Assembly (NCBI GenBank): GCA_965249685.1
Contig: CBDFMN010000003.1
Location: 1,736,001-1,800,000, forward strand
DNA from: RH-AL1 sp965249685
GTDB taxonomy: Bacteria; Pseudomonadota; Alphaproteobacteria; Rhizobiales; Beijerinckiaceae
Direction of reading: 5' to 3'
Length of the DNA stretch: 64,000 nucleotides
Part shown: piece by piece, positions 8,882 through 17,913 of the stretch
Position numbering within the stretch: the stretch's first letter is position 1
How the letters are laid out: each line of letters starts with the position of its first letter
Position numbers and translations under genes: made by a program
The notes under the pieces: generated by a model
The model's database searches: none
Told to the model about the DNA's origin: nothing
Seen by the model: the letters and a program-made list of their open reading frames with translations, nothing else

Positions 8882-9871
8882 TCAAAGGGCATCGATTTCT
8901 GCTTTCAGTGCATCGGATAGGGTGATCCCGTCCGTCGCGGCGCGGGCGCGCAGCGCCAGGCGGCGGGCACCGGGCAGACGCGCCCCGCCCTGCCCTTCGA
9001 TCGCCGCCGCGAGCACGCCAAAGCGCGCCGTCGCATTCGCGGTGAAGGCCGTAGGCTGAAACGCAAGCAGGAGTTGGCCGGTACCGGGAGGCTCCCCCTC
9101 GGCGTCAAGGAAAGACGAGGCTTCCCCCGCGAAGCTCGCGCCGGTTAGACCGGCGGCGAGAAGTTCGACCATCAACGCCAACGCCGTGCCCTTGGCGTTG
9201 CCGAGCGGCACCATCGTGCCCTTGAGGGCTGCGCCGGCGTCCGTCGTCGGTCGACCCTGCGCGTCGAGCGCCCAGCCCTCCGGGATCGGTTCGCCCACTT
9301 CTCTAGCCGCGAGGATGTTGCCGCGCGCCACCTTGGAGAGCGACAGGTCGACGACAATAGGCGGCCGCCCCGGCAGGGGACAGGCGAAGGCGATGGGGTT
9401 GGTGCCGAACACCGCCTGCGAGCCGCCCCACGGCGCCATAGCGGCAGGCGTATTGGCGAACAGGATTGCGACGAGGCCCCGCTCGGCCAGCGCCTCGACC
9501 GGTCGGCCTGCTGCGCCGCAATGATGCGAACGGCGGATGGCGGCGGCGGCGAGGCCCTGCCCTGCCGCCACATCAGGCAGAGCAGCCACGGCAGCGTCGA
9601 GGGCCGGGTAGGCGAAGCCGTGCCCGGCATCCACAGACAGGACGGCGGGTTTCGGCCGCGTGATAGCGACTGCGGCATGGCCGACGACCTTGCCGGCGCG
9701 CACCTGCGCCGCGTAGGATGGCAGGCGCGACAGGCCGTGACCCTTCAGCCCATCGGCCTCTGCGCCGACGAGGGCCTGGGCGACGCTGGTGGCGGCCTGC
9801 TCTGCCGTGCCGCAGCGCACGAGCGCGGCTGCGGCAAACGCCCTCGCTTCGTCCAACATCAGCCTTGGCAT
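8882..9871 (-). CDS. Ldh-family NAD(P)-dependent oxidoreductase (malate/L-lactate/sulfolactate type)
   Basis: A 329-residue member of the family that includes malate, ureidoglycolate, sulfolactate and delta1-piperideine reductases, which is unrelated to classical LDH. Visible are GLKGHGLSRLPSYAAQVRAG near residue 45, RRSHHCGAAGRPVE (catalytic His region), NTPAAMAPWGG, FGTNPIAFACP, and VVDLSLSKVARGNI with PLGNAKGTALALMVE in the cofactor part. It reduces a 2-keto acid or imino acid with NAD(P)H. The exact substrate cannot be told. It stands alone on its strand. Confidence 0.82.
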   Translation of the reverse strand: MPRLMLDEARAFAAAALVRCGTAEQAATSVAQALVGAEADGLKGHGLSRLPSYAAQVRAGKVVGHAAVAITRPKPAVLSVDAGHGFAYPALDAAVAALPDVAAGQGLAAAAIRRSHHCGAAGRPVEALAERGLVAILFANTPAAMAPWGGSQAVFGTNPIAFACPLPGRPPIVVDLSLSKVARGNILAAREVGEPIPEGWALDAQGRPTTDAGAALKGTMVPLGNAKGTALALMVELLAAGLTGASFAGEASSFLDAEGEPPGTGQLLLAFQPTAFTANATARFGVLAAAIEGQGGARLPGARRLALRARAATDGITLSDALKAEIDAL

Positions 9872-10048
9872 GGCGCAGCTTCCTTTGTGATAGACCGCAC
9901 TCTTTTACACTGTTGCAGGATCAGCCTTTCTCAACGTGATCAACCCGCGTGTGTATCCCGATGTTGCATGCCTGGCGTGCATCCGCGCCCTGCAACCCCC
10001 CTGTCGTCTATCTATTGTTTAGTCATGACGAGCTTTAAAGGAGGCAAC

Positions 10049-10309
10049 ATGCTTAAATTCGCTTCATTCTTGATCGCAGCGGGGTTGGTAGTCGGCGGTG
10101 CCGGTCTCGCTCTCGCTCAATCGGACAATCACCCAGCGTCGAGCGCGATCGATCCCTACCAATCGCACGACTTGCCGAATGGCGAGCGTTCGCCTCCTCC
10201 GGCGCTTCGCGCGAACGGCGGCGTCGCGCCCACCCAGATCCCGTTCGACAATGCGCAGTCGCGTACCGGCGGTCCGTCGGGCGGCAACGTGACTCAAGAC
10301 GGCGGCTGA
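10049..10309 (+). CDS. Small exported protein, Gly/Pro-rich tail
   Basis: An 86-residue protein with a clear Sec signal peptide (KFASFLIAAGLVVGGAGLALAQ, cut after about residue 23). The short mature part of about 60 residues ends in RTGGPSGGNVTQDGG. A near-perfect SD, AAAGGAGG (10037-10044), lies 4 nt before the ATG. A strong intrinsic terminator follows directly. I do not recognise a family. A second small exported protein encoded at 11878-12129 has the same plan and a similar tail (KTGGPAGGAGRSGGGS), so the two may be relatives. The location next to stress-type genes suggests an abundant periplasmic stress protein, but this is inference. Confidence 0.75.
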   Translation: MLKFASFLIAAGLVVGGAGLALAQSDNHPASSAIDPYQSHDLPNGERSPPPALRANGGVAPTQIPFDNAQSRTGGPSGGNVTQDGG

Positions 10310-10340
10310 CACTTTAAGCGGCCCAGCCGCCTGCCGTTAA

Positions 10341-10370
10341 AGCCGCCCGGTTTACGCCGGGCGGCTTTTT
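10341..10370 (+). terminator. Rho-independent terminator
   Basis: A 10-bp perfect GC-rich stem (10341-10350 with 10357-10366) around a 6-nt loop is followed by five T residues. It ends the transcript of the small exported protein gene, whose stop codon lies 31 nt upstream. Confidence 0.92.
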
Positions 10371-10479
10371 CTATGAAACTTGCCGCGGCATTCGCGTTAT
10401 AGGGGCGCGCCGGTCTGTCGCAGGTCGGCCACCACGCCTGGGTGCCGTTCTACAGGACCTTTTTCGGAGCGCTTCTTTC

Positions 10480-10755
10480 ATGCACATGTCGAATGAAAGC
10501 ATTCTCGTTATTATCGTCGTCGGCATCGTCGCGGGATGGCTCGCAGGCCAGATCGTTCAAGGTACTGGTCTTGGCATCATCGGCGACCTGGTTGTCGGGA
10601 TCGCAGGCGCGTTCGTCGGCGGCTGGCTGCTCCCCCGCCTTGGCATCCATCTGGGCACTGGCATGGTCTCGGCGATCATCAACGCCACGCTCGGCGCCGT
10701 CGTCCTGCTGCTGCTCATCCGCCTACTCAGCGGCGGCATTGGTTGGCGGCGCTGA
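10480..10755 (+). CDS. GlsB/YeaQ/YmgE-family stress membrane protein
   Basis: A 91-residue protein of the transglycosylase-associated family, with three hydrophobic helices and glycine motifs: ILVIIVVGIVAGWLAGQIVQG (about 7-27), GIIGDLVVGIAGAFVGGWLL (about 31-50) and AIINATLGAVVLLLLIRLL. Family members are small inner-membrane proteins induced by stress; their mechanism is unknown. ATG codons at 10480 and 10486 are both possible, and GGAG near 10467 favours the first. It sits between the terminator of the exported-protein gene and a response regulator gene. Confidence 0.87.
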   Translation: MHMSNESILVIIVVGIVAGWLAGQIVQGTGLGIIGDLVVGIAGAFVGGWLLPRLGIHLGTGMVSAIINATLGAVVLLLLIRLLSGGIGWRR

Positions 10756-10830
10756 TCAGCAGACAGCCACCGCCAAGCATTGTCCGGTCCAGGCATGCAA
10801 CCGCGGCCTGTTCAGAATAGTTTATACGTG

Positions 10831-11220
10831 ATGAACAATCCTTCATCGTCTGCCACTATCCTTGTTGTCGATGACAACGGTGTGCTGCGCATGCACGCCG
10901 CCGAAATCCTGCGCGAGGCCGGGTTCGCCGTCGTCGAAGCCGGGGATGCCGCCGCCGCCACGCGCATCCTGGAGGCGCGCACGGATATCAGCATTCTATT
11001 CACGGACGTGCAGATGCCGGGCGGTGCAGATGGGCTCTCGCTCGCTCAGCAGGTCAAGCAGCGCTGGCCCACGATGCGCCTCCTAATCACCTCTGGCGGC
11101 GCGAAGATCATGGACGAGAACATCCCCGAGGACGCGCGTTTTCTGACCAAGCCTTACACCGATTGGCAGATCCTAGGCCACGTCAGGGCCATGATCGAGG
11201 ACGGTGCTGGCAGCCGTTAA
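10831..11220 (+). CDS. Single-domain response regulator (CheY-like receiver)
   Basis: A 129-residue receiver domain with no output domain. TILVVDDNGVLR holds the acidic pair, ILFTDVQMPGGADG the phosphorylated Asp, LLITSGG the conserved Thr/Ser position, and FLTKPYTDWQIL the conserved Lys. Such stand-alone receivers in alphaproteobacteria act in phosphorelays or on chemotaxis and general stress signalling. No histidine kinase gene is near. ATG at 10831 is used; a GTG directly before it is also possible, and neither has a good SD. Confidence 0.85.
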   Translation: MNNPSSSATILVVDDNGVLRMHAAEILREAGFAVVEAGDAAAATRILEARTDISILFTDVQMPGGADGLSLAQQVKQRWPTMRLLITSGGAKIMDENIPEDARFLTKPYTDWQILGHVRAMIEDGAGSR

Positions 11221-11877
11221 CGAGCGCTTAGGCCCTTCTGTCCACCAAGTCGTTTCTGCCCGGCCCACGCGGCCGTCAAAGGAGTGACGAGCAGTCCGTT
11301 TGGCGGCGCGCAGCTTGGTCTCTCGGGGTGCGCGGCTTAAGCAGCCCTTGCGCTATGGCTCGACAGATGCGACGCGCGCTGCGCGTTCCGCGCAAAGTCG
11401 TCCAGAGGCCGCCATGACCGGACGCGAAGCGCAGCTGCGTACCGCCGCGGCCACTTGCAATTCTTTATCGCCGGATATGCCGAGGATAAGGGTTATGCGA
11501 CCGTGCTCTGTGAAATCGTAATAACGATAGGGTAATAGCTATCGCACTGCTGCGGAGGTTGGTCATCCCTGCAAAACAACACTCCGAATGCCGACGCTTG
11601 CGCCCTTGCGTCCGCCCCGGCGGCAACCATCGAAACCACAACTCCTCGATGGACGGGCACTGACAAGAAGAGCTTGTTTGGTATCAGACTTGTTAAGCTA
11701 GGAGGGCGACCTCTATCCCGGTCAACCAAGCATTGCATTGCATAAGTTAAGTTGGCCGCGAGCCGCGGTTCAAAGAGCGGATGGTGGTCTTGCCAAAAGA
11801 ATGTCCGCCGCGATCTCCCGCGACGGACGAGCATGAAAGCCAGACAACCCGTAGGTTTGTCGGCAGGTCGCTGTGGA
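11221..11877. other. Long intergenic region without a supportable gene
   Basis: About 650 nt between the response regulator gene and the minus-strand small exported protein gene. Short open frames exist on both strands, the longest on the minus strand from 11921 to 11493, but none shows a recognisable domain, signal peptide or SD. No terminator with a T-tract and no tRNA were seen. Confidence 0.5.
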
Positions 11878-12129
11878 TCAGCTGCCTCCACCGCTACGAC
11901 CCGCGCCGCCTGCCGGGCCACCTGTTTTCGTCTGCGAAGGGTTCGGGGCGGATGCGTCGTTGGCGCCGACCCCGCCGGTTACGGTTTTAGAAGGCGCAGG
12001 CGAGACATCGCCATTGGGGGCTACACGCGGCGTATCGGGTGCTACGGTGCCGGGGGCGACGCGGCTGTCTTGCGCCTGCGCCGAGCCAGCGAGAGCAGTC
12101 AGGATGAGTAGAGCTGTCAAAGACTTCAA
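11878..12129 (-). CDS. Small exported protein, Gly-rich tail
   Basis: An 83-residue protein started by TTG at 12129, chosen because AAGGAGGA lies 7 nt upstream, which is a near-perfect SD. The N-terminus KSLTALLILTALAGSAQAQ is a Sec signal peptide cut after about residue 20. The mature part is low in complexity (rich in Pro, Ala, Gly, Thr) and ends KTGGPAGGAGRSGGGS. The open frame continues upstream of the SD, but only as the antisense of the SDR gene. It resembles the small exported protein encoded at 10049-10309 in length, export signal and tail. The function is unknown. Confidence 0.7.
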   Translation of the reverse strand: MKSLTALLILTALAGSAQAQDSRVAPGTVAPDTPRVAPNGDVSPAPSKTVTGGVGANDASAPNPSQTKTGGPAGGAGRSGGGS

Positions 12130-12324
12130 AGTGTAATCCTCCTTGGACCGGGATAATACTGCAACGCGCGCATTGTTCCGCCACGAGGACCCAGCATGGC
12201 GCCTATCCGGCAAGTTGCGCGGGCGAGGCACCATGAAGAGGAGGACGTCGAGCGACCGCGACGCAACCGCCGGCTCCGTTAACCATTGGACAAGCCATCC
12301 ACCCCCCGTCCAAGGAGCACGGTA

Positions 12325-13218
12325 TTGAACGATCGATTGACGATGCAAGATCCTCGCGAGCAATACCCGCGGCCGCCTTTTCCGCGTCAACCGCAGTCCA
12401 CACCCGGATCCGCGGCGCAGATGACTCCAGAACCGGATCATGGCGAAGAAAGTTATCACGGTTCGGGCAAGCTTCTTGGCCGCAAAGCTCTCGTTACGGG
12501 GGGAGATTCCGGGATCGGCCGCGCGGCCGCGATCGCCTTCGCGCGCGAGGGGGCCGACGTCGCCATCTCCTACCTGGCGAGCGAGGAGGCCGACGCCAAG
12601 GAGGTCATCGCCTTGATCGGAGCGGTGGGCCGCAAGGCGGTGCCGCTGCCCGGCGATATCACCGATGAAGCCTGGTGCCGGCAGATGGTCGACACGGCGG
12701 TAAGGGAATTGGGTGGCCTCGACGTCCTGGTGATCAATGCCGGCCGTCAGCAGAACCGCCCGTCCATCGAAAAGGTGACGTCGGCCGACTTCGACCAAAC
12801 GATGAAGACCAACCTCTATGCGCTCCATTGGATCACGCAGGCCGCGGTACCGCACATGCCGCCGGGCGCGGCCATCATCACAACATCCTCTATTCAGGCC
12901 TACGAACCCTCGGCGGGCCTTCTCGACTACGCCACGACGAAGGCCGGCATCGTCGCCTACACCAAAGCACTGTCCAAGCAATTGCTGGGCAAGGGTATCC
13001 GCGCCAACGTCGTCGCACCCGGGCCGTTCTGGACTGCGCTTCAGGCGAGCGGCGGCCAACCGCCCGAGACGGTCATGAAGTTTGGTGAGGAAAGCCAGTA
13101 TGGAAGGCCAGGCCAGCCTGTTGAGGCCGCACCCATCTACGTGCTGCTGGCAAGCCAGGAAGGCAGCTATATCACCGGCGAGGTGTATGGCGTAACGGGA
13201 GGCGCCGGGGTCGCGTAA
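12325..13218 (+). CDS. SDR-family oxidoreductase (YghA/YhdF-like)
   Basis: A 297-residue SDR with the N-terminal extension typical of the YghA/GsiB-like stress SDR group (REQYPRPPFPRQPQ... MTPEPDHGEESYHGSGKL). The cofactor motif is TGGDSGIG, the active-site stretch ITTSSIQAYEPS, and the catalytic pair YATTK. It probably reduces small aldehydes or sugars with NAD(P)H. TTG at 12325 is preceded by AAGGAG (12312-12317) at 7 nt, so I prefer it to the upstream TTG at 12286. The gene diverges from the small exported protein gene, leaving a 195-nt shared control region. Confidence 0.87.
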   Translation: MNDRLTMQDPREQYPRPPFPRQPQSTPGSAAQMTPEPDHGEESYHGSGKLLGRKALVTGGDSGIGRAAAIAFAREGADVAISYLASEEADAKEVIALIGAVGRKAVPLPGDITDEAWCRQMVDTAVRELGGLDVLVINAGRQQNRPSIEKVTSADFDQTMKTNLYALHWITQAAVPHMPPGAAIITTSSIQAYEPSAGLLDYATTKAGIVAYTKALSKQLLGKGIRANVVAPGPFWTALQASGGQPPETVMKFGEESQYGRPGQPVEAAPIYVLLASQEGSYITGEVYGVTGGAGVA

Positions 13219-13224
13219 CGATGC

Positions 13225-13262
13225 GCGCCAGCTTGGCCTTCCTGCAGGGGCCAAGCTGGCGC
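13225..13262. terminator. Bidirectional hairpin terminator
   Basis: A perfect 14-bp inverted repeat (13225-13238 with 13249-13262) around a 10-nt loop lies between the stops of the converging SDR and debrancher genes. There is no clear T-tract, so it may act as a transcript end-stabiliser or bidirectional terminator. Confidence 0.7.
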
Positions 13263-13272
13263 ATGGCAAAGC

Positions 13273-15471
13273 CTATTTGATCTGTACGATCCGCACCGTG
13301 CCCTCACGGTTCAGGACTGTCACTGTCACGTCAGTCTCGTCTCGGCTGAGGCGCACGTCGGCGCGCGAAGCTCCAAGCCTGAGGCCGCGGATTGTGACGT
13401 CGTCCAAGAAAGCCGGCATACGCGGATCGACGAAACGGATCTCGTTGCTGTCGTGGCGAAGCTCGAGGCCGAGGCAAGCCGCGAGAAATGCAAAGGGTGC
13501 CGCCGAAGCCCAAGCTTGCGGCGCGCACGCGACCGGATAGGCGGTAGGACCGCGGCGCTGCTTGCGGCCGAACCCGCAGAACAACTCTGGCAGACGACTC
13601 AGCTCCTGATAACGAACCGCATCGTACATGCCGGAGAAGACCTTGACCGCCTCCGCCTTGAGTCCATAGCGTGAGAAGCCAAGCACAATCAACGCGTTGT
13701 CGTGCGGCCACACGGACCCGTTGTGATAGGACATGGGATTGTACCGAGCTTGCCCCTGCGCCAGAGTACGAATACCCCAGCCGCTGAACGCATCAAGGCC
13801 GGTAAGCCCTTCGGCAATGCGCGTTGCGGAAGCGAGGTCGGCAATCCCTGTGAACAGGGCGTGGCCGGCATTGGACGAACGGACACGGCACGGGCGTTTC
13901 TCGCCGTCGAGCGCGATCGCGTAGGTGCCGATGTCCTCGCACCAATAGGCCTTTTGAAAGTTGGCTCGCAGGGTCGCCGCCTGCTGTTCGAGGTGAGCCG
14001 CGTAAGCGTGGTCGCCCCGCTCTGTCGCCAGCGCCGCCGCCGCCCGCTTCGCGGCGAAGACATAGCCTTGCACCTCGCAAAGTGCGATGGGGCCAAGGGC
14101 GTCGGACCCATCGGCGTGGAAAATCGAGTCCTGGCTGTCCTTCCAGCCCTGATTGGCAAGTCCCGCCTCCGTCTCGCGAAAGTATTCGACGAATCCGTCG
14201 CCGTCACGGTCGCCAAAGACGTCGCACCAATTCAGCGCAGCCTCGATATTGGGCCAGATCCTATCGATCGTGGCGCGGTCTCCAGTCTGATCATAATACA
14301 TGCCGGCAAGCATGACGAAGAGCGGCGTCGCGTCGACCGTGCCGTAGTAGAAGGCGAAAGGCACCTCCTTCAATCGCGCCATCTCGCCATGCCGGGTCTC
14401 GTGCAGGATCTTGCCCGGCTGCGCGTCGGCGTCGGGGTCGATCTCCGTCGCCTGCGTCGCCGCGAGATAGAGAAGGACGCCCTTCGCGACGCTCGGGTCG
14501 ACCCAAAGCATCATCATGGCGGTGATGATACCGTCGCGGCCAAAGACCGTGCTAAACCAAGGGATGCCGGCATAGGGATAGAGGCCATGCGACGTCCGGC
14601 TGACCAGCATGTAGATGTCCGCCGTCGAGCGGCAAGCCACCTCGTTGAGGAGCACGTTCGAACTCTCGACCGTCGCGATGTTTCGCGTGATCTCGAGAAG
14701 GCCGCGCCGCGACTGACGGTAGGCCTGCAGGAACTTGAGCGGCTTGGCCGGCGCACCCTCGCCGCAGGCAATGCTGACGTAGACGGCCGTCTTCTCACCC
14801 GGATCAAGCTTCAAGTCGTATTCCGCGAACCCGTCTGAGATACGGTCGGGCGTCGGCTCGAAGCTCAAGCCCGTAAAGCGGCTGACGTCGTCGAGCCCGT
14901 CGTAGCGCAACTCGACATATTGCGGCTCGACCTTGGCACCGCACCGCTTGCCGCTTGCGGCACGGCGCGATCCGCGCACCTCGAACAGGTCGAAGAAGTC
15001 GGCATCGAATGAGAAGCTGACGCGAAAGGTACGCGGCGCACAGTCGTAATTCGCAAGCCCAATCCGTTCGTAGAAGCAGCCTTTGAAGAGAAGCTTCGTC
15101 CGTTTGATGGCGATCGTGTCGCGCGGCGTGACGATCTCGTCGCCGCTGCGGATATCCGGATTGGCCAAATCGACAGTCAGGCAACCATTGTCGTCTTCCA
15201 CGACCGAGCCTAGAAGGAGCGGCCGTTTTCCATCGAATCGCATGTTGAAGGACGACAGATAGCGCGTGTCGCGCATGAACAGCCCTTCAGGGCTGGCCGG
15301 CTCGACTCCGATATCACCGGTGCTGTCGAGCACGGCAAAAGCGTCGCCGTATTTCAAGGTTCGAAGCGGACGCTCGACAAGCGAGGTATGCGACTCGATG
15401 TAATGTTCCCCGACCGGGGGGGACACGGCATCGTCGCGGGCGTCCTTGGTCGCAGCTGCGTGCTTGATCAT
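13273..15471 (-). CDS. Glycogen-debranching-type amylo-alpha-1,6-glucosidase
   Basis: A 732-residue protein. The N-terminal half (about 30-230) is the GDE N-terminal bis domain: RPLRTLKYGDAFAVLDSTGDIG and GLFMRDTRYLSSFNMRFDG. The C-terminal part (about 275-690) is an alpha/alpha-toroid glycosidase domain with GIPWFSTVFGRDGIITAMMMLW, NQGWKDSQDSIFHADG and YHNGSVWPHDNALI. It probably hydrolyses alpha-1,6 or related alpha-glucosidic bonds in the cytosol. I start at ATG 15471, preceded by AAGAGGG; an upstream ATG at 15504 has less support. It lies 134 nt downstream of a GT4 gene on the same strand, a pairing that suggests glucan storage or osmolyte metabolism. Confidence 0.87.
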   Translation of the reverse strand: MIKHAAATKDARDDAVSPPVGEHYIESHTSLVERPLRTLKYGDAFAVLDSTGDIGVEPASPEGLFMRDTRYLSSFNMRFDGKRPLLLGSVVEDDNGCLTVDLANPDIRSGDEIVTPRDTIAIKRTKLLFKGCFYERIGLANYDCAPRTFRVSFSFDADFFDLFEVRGSRRAASGKRCGAKVEPQYVELRYDGLDDVSRFTGLSFEPTPDRISDGFAEYDLKLDPGEKTAVYVSIACGEGAPAKPLKFLQAYRQSRRGLLEITRNIATVESSNVLLNEVACRSTADIYMLVSRTSHGLYPYAGIPWFSTVFGRDGIITAMMMLWVDPSVAKGVLLYLAATQATEIDPDADAQPGKILHETRHGEMARLKEVPFAFYYGTVDATPLFVMLAGMYYDQTGDRATIDRIWPNIEAALNWCDVFGDRDGDGFVEYFRETEAGLANQGWKDSQDSIFHADGSDALGPIALCEVQGYVFAAKRAAAALATERGDHAYAAHLEQQAATLRANFQKAYWCEDIGTYAIALDGEKRPCRVRSSNAGHALFTGIADLASATRIAEGLTGLDAFSGWGIRTLAQGQARYNPMSYHNGSVWPHDNALIVLGFSRYGLKAEAVKVFSGMYDAVRYQELSRLPELFCGFGRKQRRGPTAYPVACAPQAWASAAPFAFLAACLGLELRHDSNEIRFVDPRMPAFLDDVTIRGLRLGASRADVRLSRDETDVTVTVLNREGTVRIVQIK

Positions 15472-15605
15472 CGACCCTCTTTTCAGCAGTGGAATGGGCA
15501 GCACTGAGGAGCAAATGAGGACGCAGGCCGCGCCGCCACGCCTCTTGGCCCAAAGGAGGGAACCGGCCGTACTAGAAGATGGCGAACGAGGCCGCCATCA
15601 AACCA

Positions 15606-16664
15606 CTACTCCGCCGCAACGAGCTTCAACGTCGGAGACGACTTGGCGATCAACGCCTCATAACTGGCCACATAATTGTGCGCCATGCGCTCAGCCGTGA
15701 AACGAGCCTCAAACCTTCGCCGAACGGCCGCGCGATCGAAGTCGCGGATCTGAGCGACCGCGGCGGTCGCCTGATCCATCGACTCGACGACGAGGCCACT
15801 GACGCCGTGGTCGATCACCTCCGGTACCGATCCATTGTTCCACGCGATCACCGGCGTCCCGGCGGACATGGCTTCGATCATGACCAGGCCGAACGGCTCA
15901 ATCCAATCAATGGGGAAGAGCAGAGCCATAGCATGACCGGTAAAGGCGCATTTTTCGCGCTCATCGATCTCACCGATGAAGTCGATCAACGGATGGTCCA
16001 GCATCGGCTTGATGACGGTGTCAAAGTATTCCTGATCGTTGCGATCGACCTTGGCCGCAATCTTAAGCGGAACACCAGCCGCCTTGGCGATGGCGATGGC
16101 GCGATCCGGTCTCTTCTCCGGCGAGACGCGGCCAAGGAAGGCCAGATAGTCGCCGCCGGTCGCGTTGAAGGGACAAACATCGGGCGGTAGGCCGTGGTGG
16201 ACCGTGGCCAACCAGTTCACGTTGGACGGCATCGGCTTGCGCTGGCTATCAGAGATCGAAATCAGCGGCATATGAGGATAGGCTTCGTACACCGGCATAA
16301 AATCCGGCATGTCGAGCCGGCCATGCATCGTGGTTACCACCTTGTGTGCCAGGGCTTGAAACATGGGGTAATGCAGGAGATCGATGTGGCAGTGGATGAT
16401 ATCGAATTCGTCCGCTCGCTTAAGGACCTGGTCGAGCATGACGAGGTTGCTGGCGGTATGGTCGCGCACACCCATCAACCGCAGCCCGCTCTTAGAACCC
16501 GGCACGAGCCGGGCGCTGGTCTGCGACCCACCCGCGGCAAACAGCGTCACCTCGTGTCCCTGACGGACAAGCTCTTCCGTCAGCCACGATACGACACGCT
16601 CGGTGCCTCCGTAGAGCTTGGGCGGAACAGCTTCGGCAAGAGGAGCAATCTGCGCGATTCTCAT
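15606..16664 (-). CDS. GT4-family glycosyltransferase
   Basis: A 352-residue GT-B enzyme. MRIAQIAPLAEAVPPKLYGGTERVV begins the acceptor domain, FLGRVSPEKRPDRAIAIAK starts the donor domain, and EPFGLVMIEAMSAGTPVIAW holds the E-x7-E motif that binds the nucleotide sugar. A strong SD (GGAGG, 5 nt before ATG) fixes the start. It precedes the debranching enzyme gene and is probably co-transcribed with it. Donor and acceptor are unknown. Confidence 0.87.
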   Translation of the reverse strand: MRIAQIAPLAEAVPPKLYGGTERVVSWLTEELVRQGHEVTLFAAGGSQTSARLVPGSKSGLRLMGVRDHTASNLVMLDQVLKRADEFDIIHCHIDLLHYPMFQALAHKVVTTMHGRLDMPDFMPVYEAYPHMPLISISDSQRKPMPSNVNWLATVHHGLPPDVCPFNATGGDYLAFLGRVSPEKRPDRAIAIAKAAGVPLKIAAKVDRNDQEYFDTVIKPMLDHPLIDFIGEIDEREKCAFTGHAMALLFPIDWIEPFGLVMIEAMSAGTPVIAWNNGSVPEVIDHGVSGLVVESMDQATAAVAQIRDFDRAAVRRRFEARFTAERMAHNYVASYEALIAKSSPTLKLVAAE

Positions 16665-17190
16665 TAAGTCCTCCAGAGGGGTCAGACGAAGAGCCAGCGA
16701 GGATAAAACACCACAGCATCGCTCTGGTTGCGTCGCACCAACTCCCTCCAGGCTTTATCTTTGCAGGAGCTTAAAAGATAGCGGCGCGATCGACTATCCG
16801 GGCCAGAGCAGAACGAGCAAGGCGGCCGACTCCAGATGTCGTAGGCTGTGGGAACCGTCGCAGGTGACATGGGGCACGCTCTCAAGGCCAGCCAACCGAG
16901 CTCCGCCCGGAAAACGGAAAGGCCGTCCGGCTATCCTGCCGGAATCGGCGCGCGTCGCGCGGTTAAGACCAAGTGGACTGCGCCCGCCACGGCGGCAGCC
17001 GAGTTGGGAAAAGCGTCCGACGCGCCGCGAGCGGCACTGGGGTGTATGCTCGTATTCGTCGCCGAGCAGGTGGTCGGCCCTATCTCCCGCGTTCCTCCGA
17101 TCAGCTCCGTCGAGGTGATGACTGCTTATGAAGCGGGCTTCCTACAGCTGTGATGCGGCCGCATGGATCAGGCAAAGAGGGAGTTCGGTG
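16665..17190. other. Intergenic region, no gene seen
   Basis: About 525 nt between the GT4 start and the stop of the cysteine hydrolase gene. It must hold the promoter of the GT4/debrancher unit. Short plus-strand frames exist (16848-17153 is the cleanest), but none has recognisable domains or a convincing SD. Confidence 0.5.
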
Positions 17191-17913
17191 CTAGCTGTGC
17201 GATCGTGCCGCTCCGCTCAAGGTCGCGAGGACGGCGTCACTTGAGGCGACGGCGCCGAAGACGCCGCCTTGCATGGTGACCATCTTGAGTGCGGCAGCAT
17301 GGTTGCCGGGGTCGGTGGCCGCGCAGCAATCGGCGACAATCAGGCACTCGAAGCCACGGTCGTTGGCCTCCCGCATGGTGGTGTGGACGCAGACGTCGGT
17401 GGTGATGCCCGTGAGGATGAGGTTGCGGATGCCGCGCGTCCGTAGGATCAGTTCAAGGTCGGTGGCGTAGAACGAGCCCTTGCCCGGCTTGTCGATCACG
17501 ACCTCGCCCGGCACCGGGGCCAGCTCGGGAATGATCTCCCAACCGCGCTCGCCGCGCACGAGTACGAGGCCACATGGGCCGGCATCGCCGATCCCCGCGC
17601 CGATCTGGCGCGACCGCCAGCGCTTGTTGGCAGGCAGGTCGCCGAGATCCGGGCGGTGTCCTTCGCGGGTATGGATGATCGGGTAGCCCGCGGCACGCAT
17701 GGCGGCGAGCAGCGCGGCGATCGGCGCGATCGGCGCGCGCGTCAGGCTGAGGTCGTAACCCATCGCGTCGACGTAGCCGCCGACGCCGCAGAAGTCGGTC
17801 TGCATGTCGATGATGACGAGTGCGGTATTGTCGGCTCGCAACGCGCCGTCGAACGGCCAGTGGTAAGGGTCAGCCGCGACGGTGCGTTCCAAGGCGAGTG
17901 ACGCGCCGTTCAC
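17191..17913 (-). CDS. biuH: Cysteine hydrolase, biuret amidohydrolase-like (isochorismatase superfamily)
   Basis: A 240-residue hydrolase with the Asp-Lys-Cys triad of the superfamily: D36 in IIDMQTDFC, K142 in DKPGKGSF and C175 in TGITTDVCVHTTMRE. As I recall the Rhizobium leguminosarum biuret hydrolase, its triad has the same numbering, and long stretches (GYDLSLTRAPI, HTREGHRPDL, LPANKRWRS, IGAGIGD) look the same. The likely reaction is biuret + water to allophanate + ammonia, but ureidoacrylate or N-carbamoyl substrates are not excluded. Its start overlaps the formamidase stop (ATGA, 17910-17913), so the two are translationally coupled. No allophanate hydrolase lies in the window. Confidence 0.75.
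   Translation of the reverse strand: MNGASLALERTVAADPYHWPFDGALRADNTALVIIDMQTDFCGVGGYVDAMGYDLSLTRAPIAPIAALLAAMRAAGYPIIHTREGHRPDLGDLPANKRWRSRQIGAGIGDAGPCGLVLVRGERGWEIIPELAPVPGEVVIDKPGKGSFYATDLELILRTRGIRNLILTGITTDVCVHTTMREANDRGFECLIVADCCAATDPGNHAAALKMVTMQGGVFGAVASSDAVLATLSGAARSHS

Noticed and set aside
11493..11921. 142-codon minus-strand frame in the long intergenic region
   Set aside because: No domain, SD or plausible start; its first part overlaps the end of the small exported protein gene.
12130..13269. Upstream extension of the small exported protein into a 463-codon frame
   Set aside because: The extension is antisense to the SDR gene; the TTG with a strong SD just before the signal peptide is a better start.
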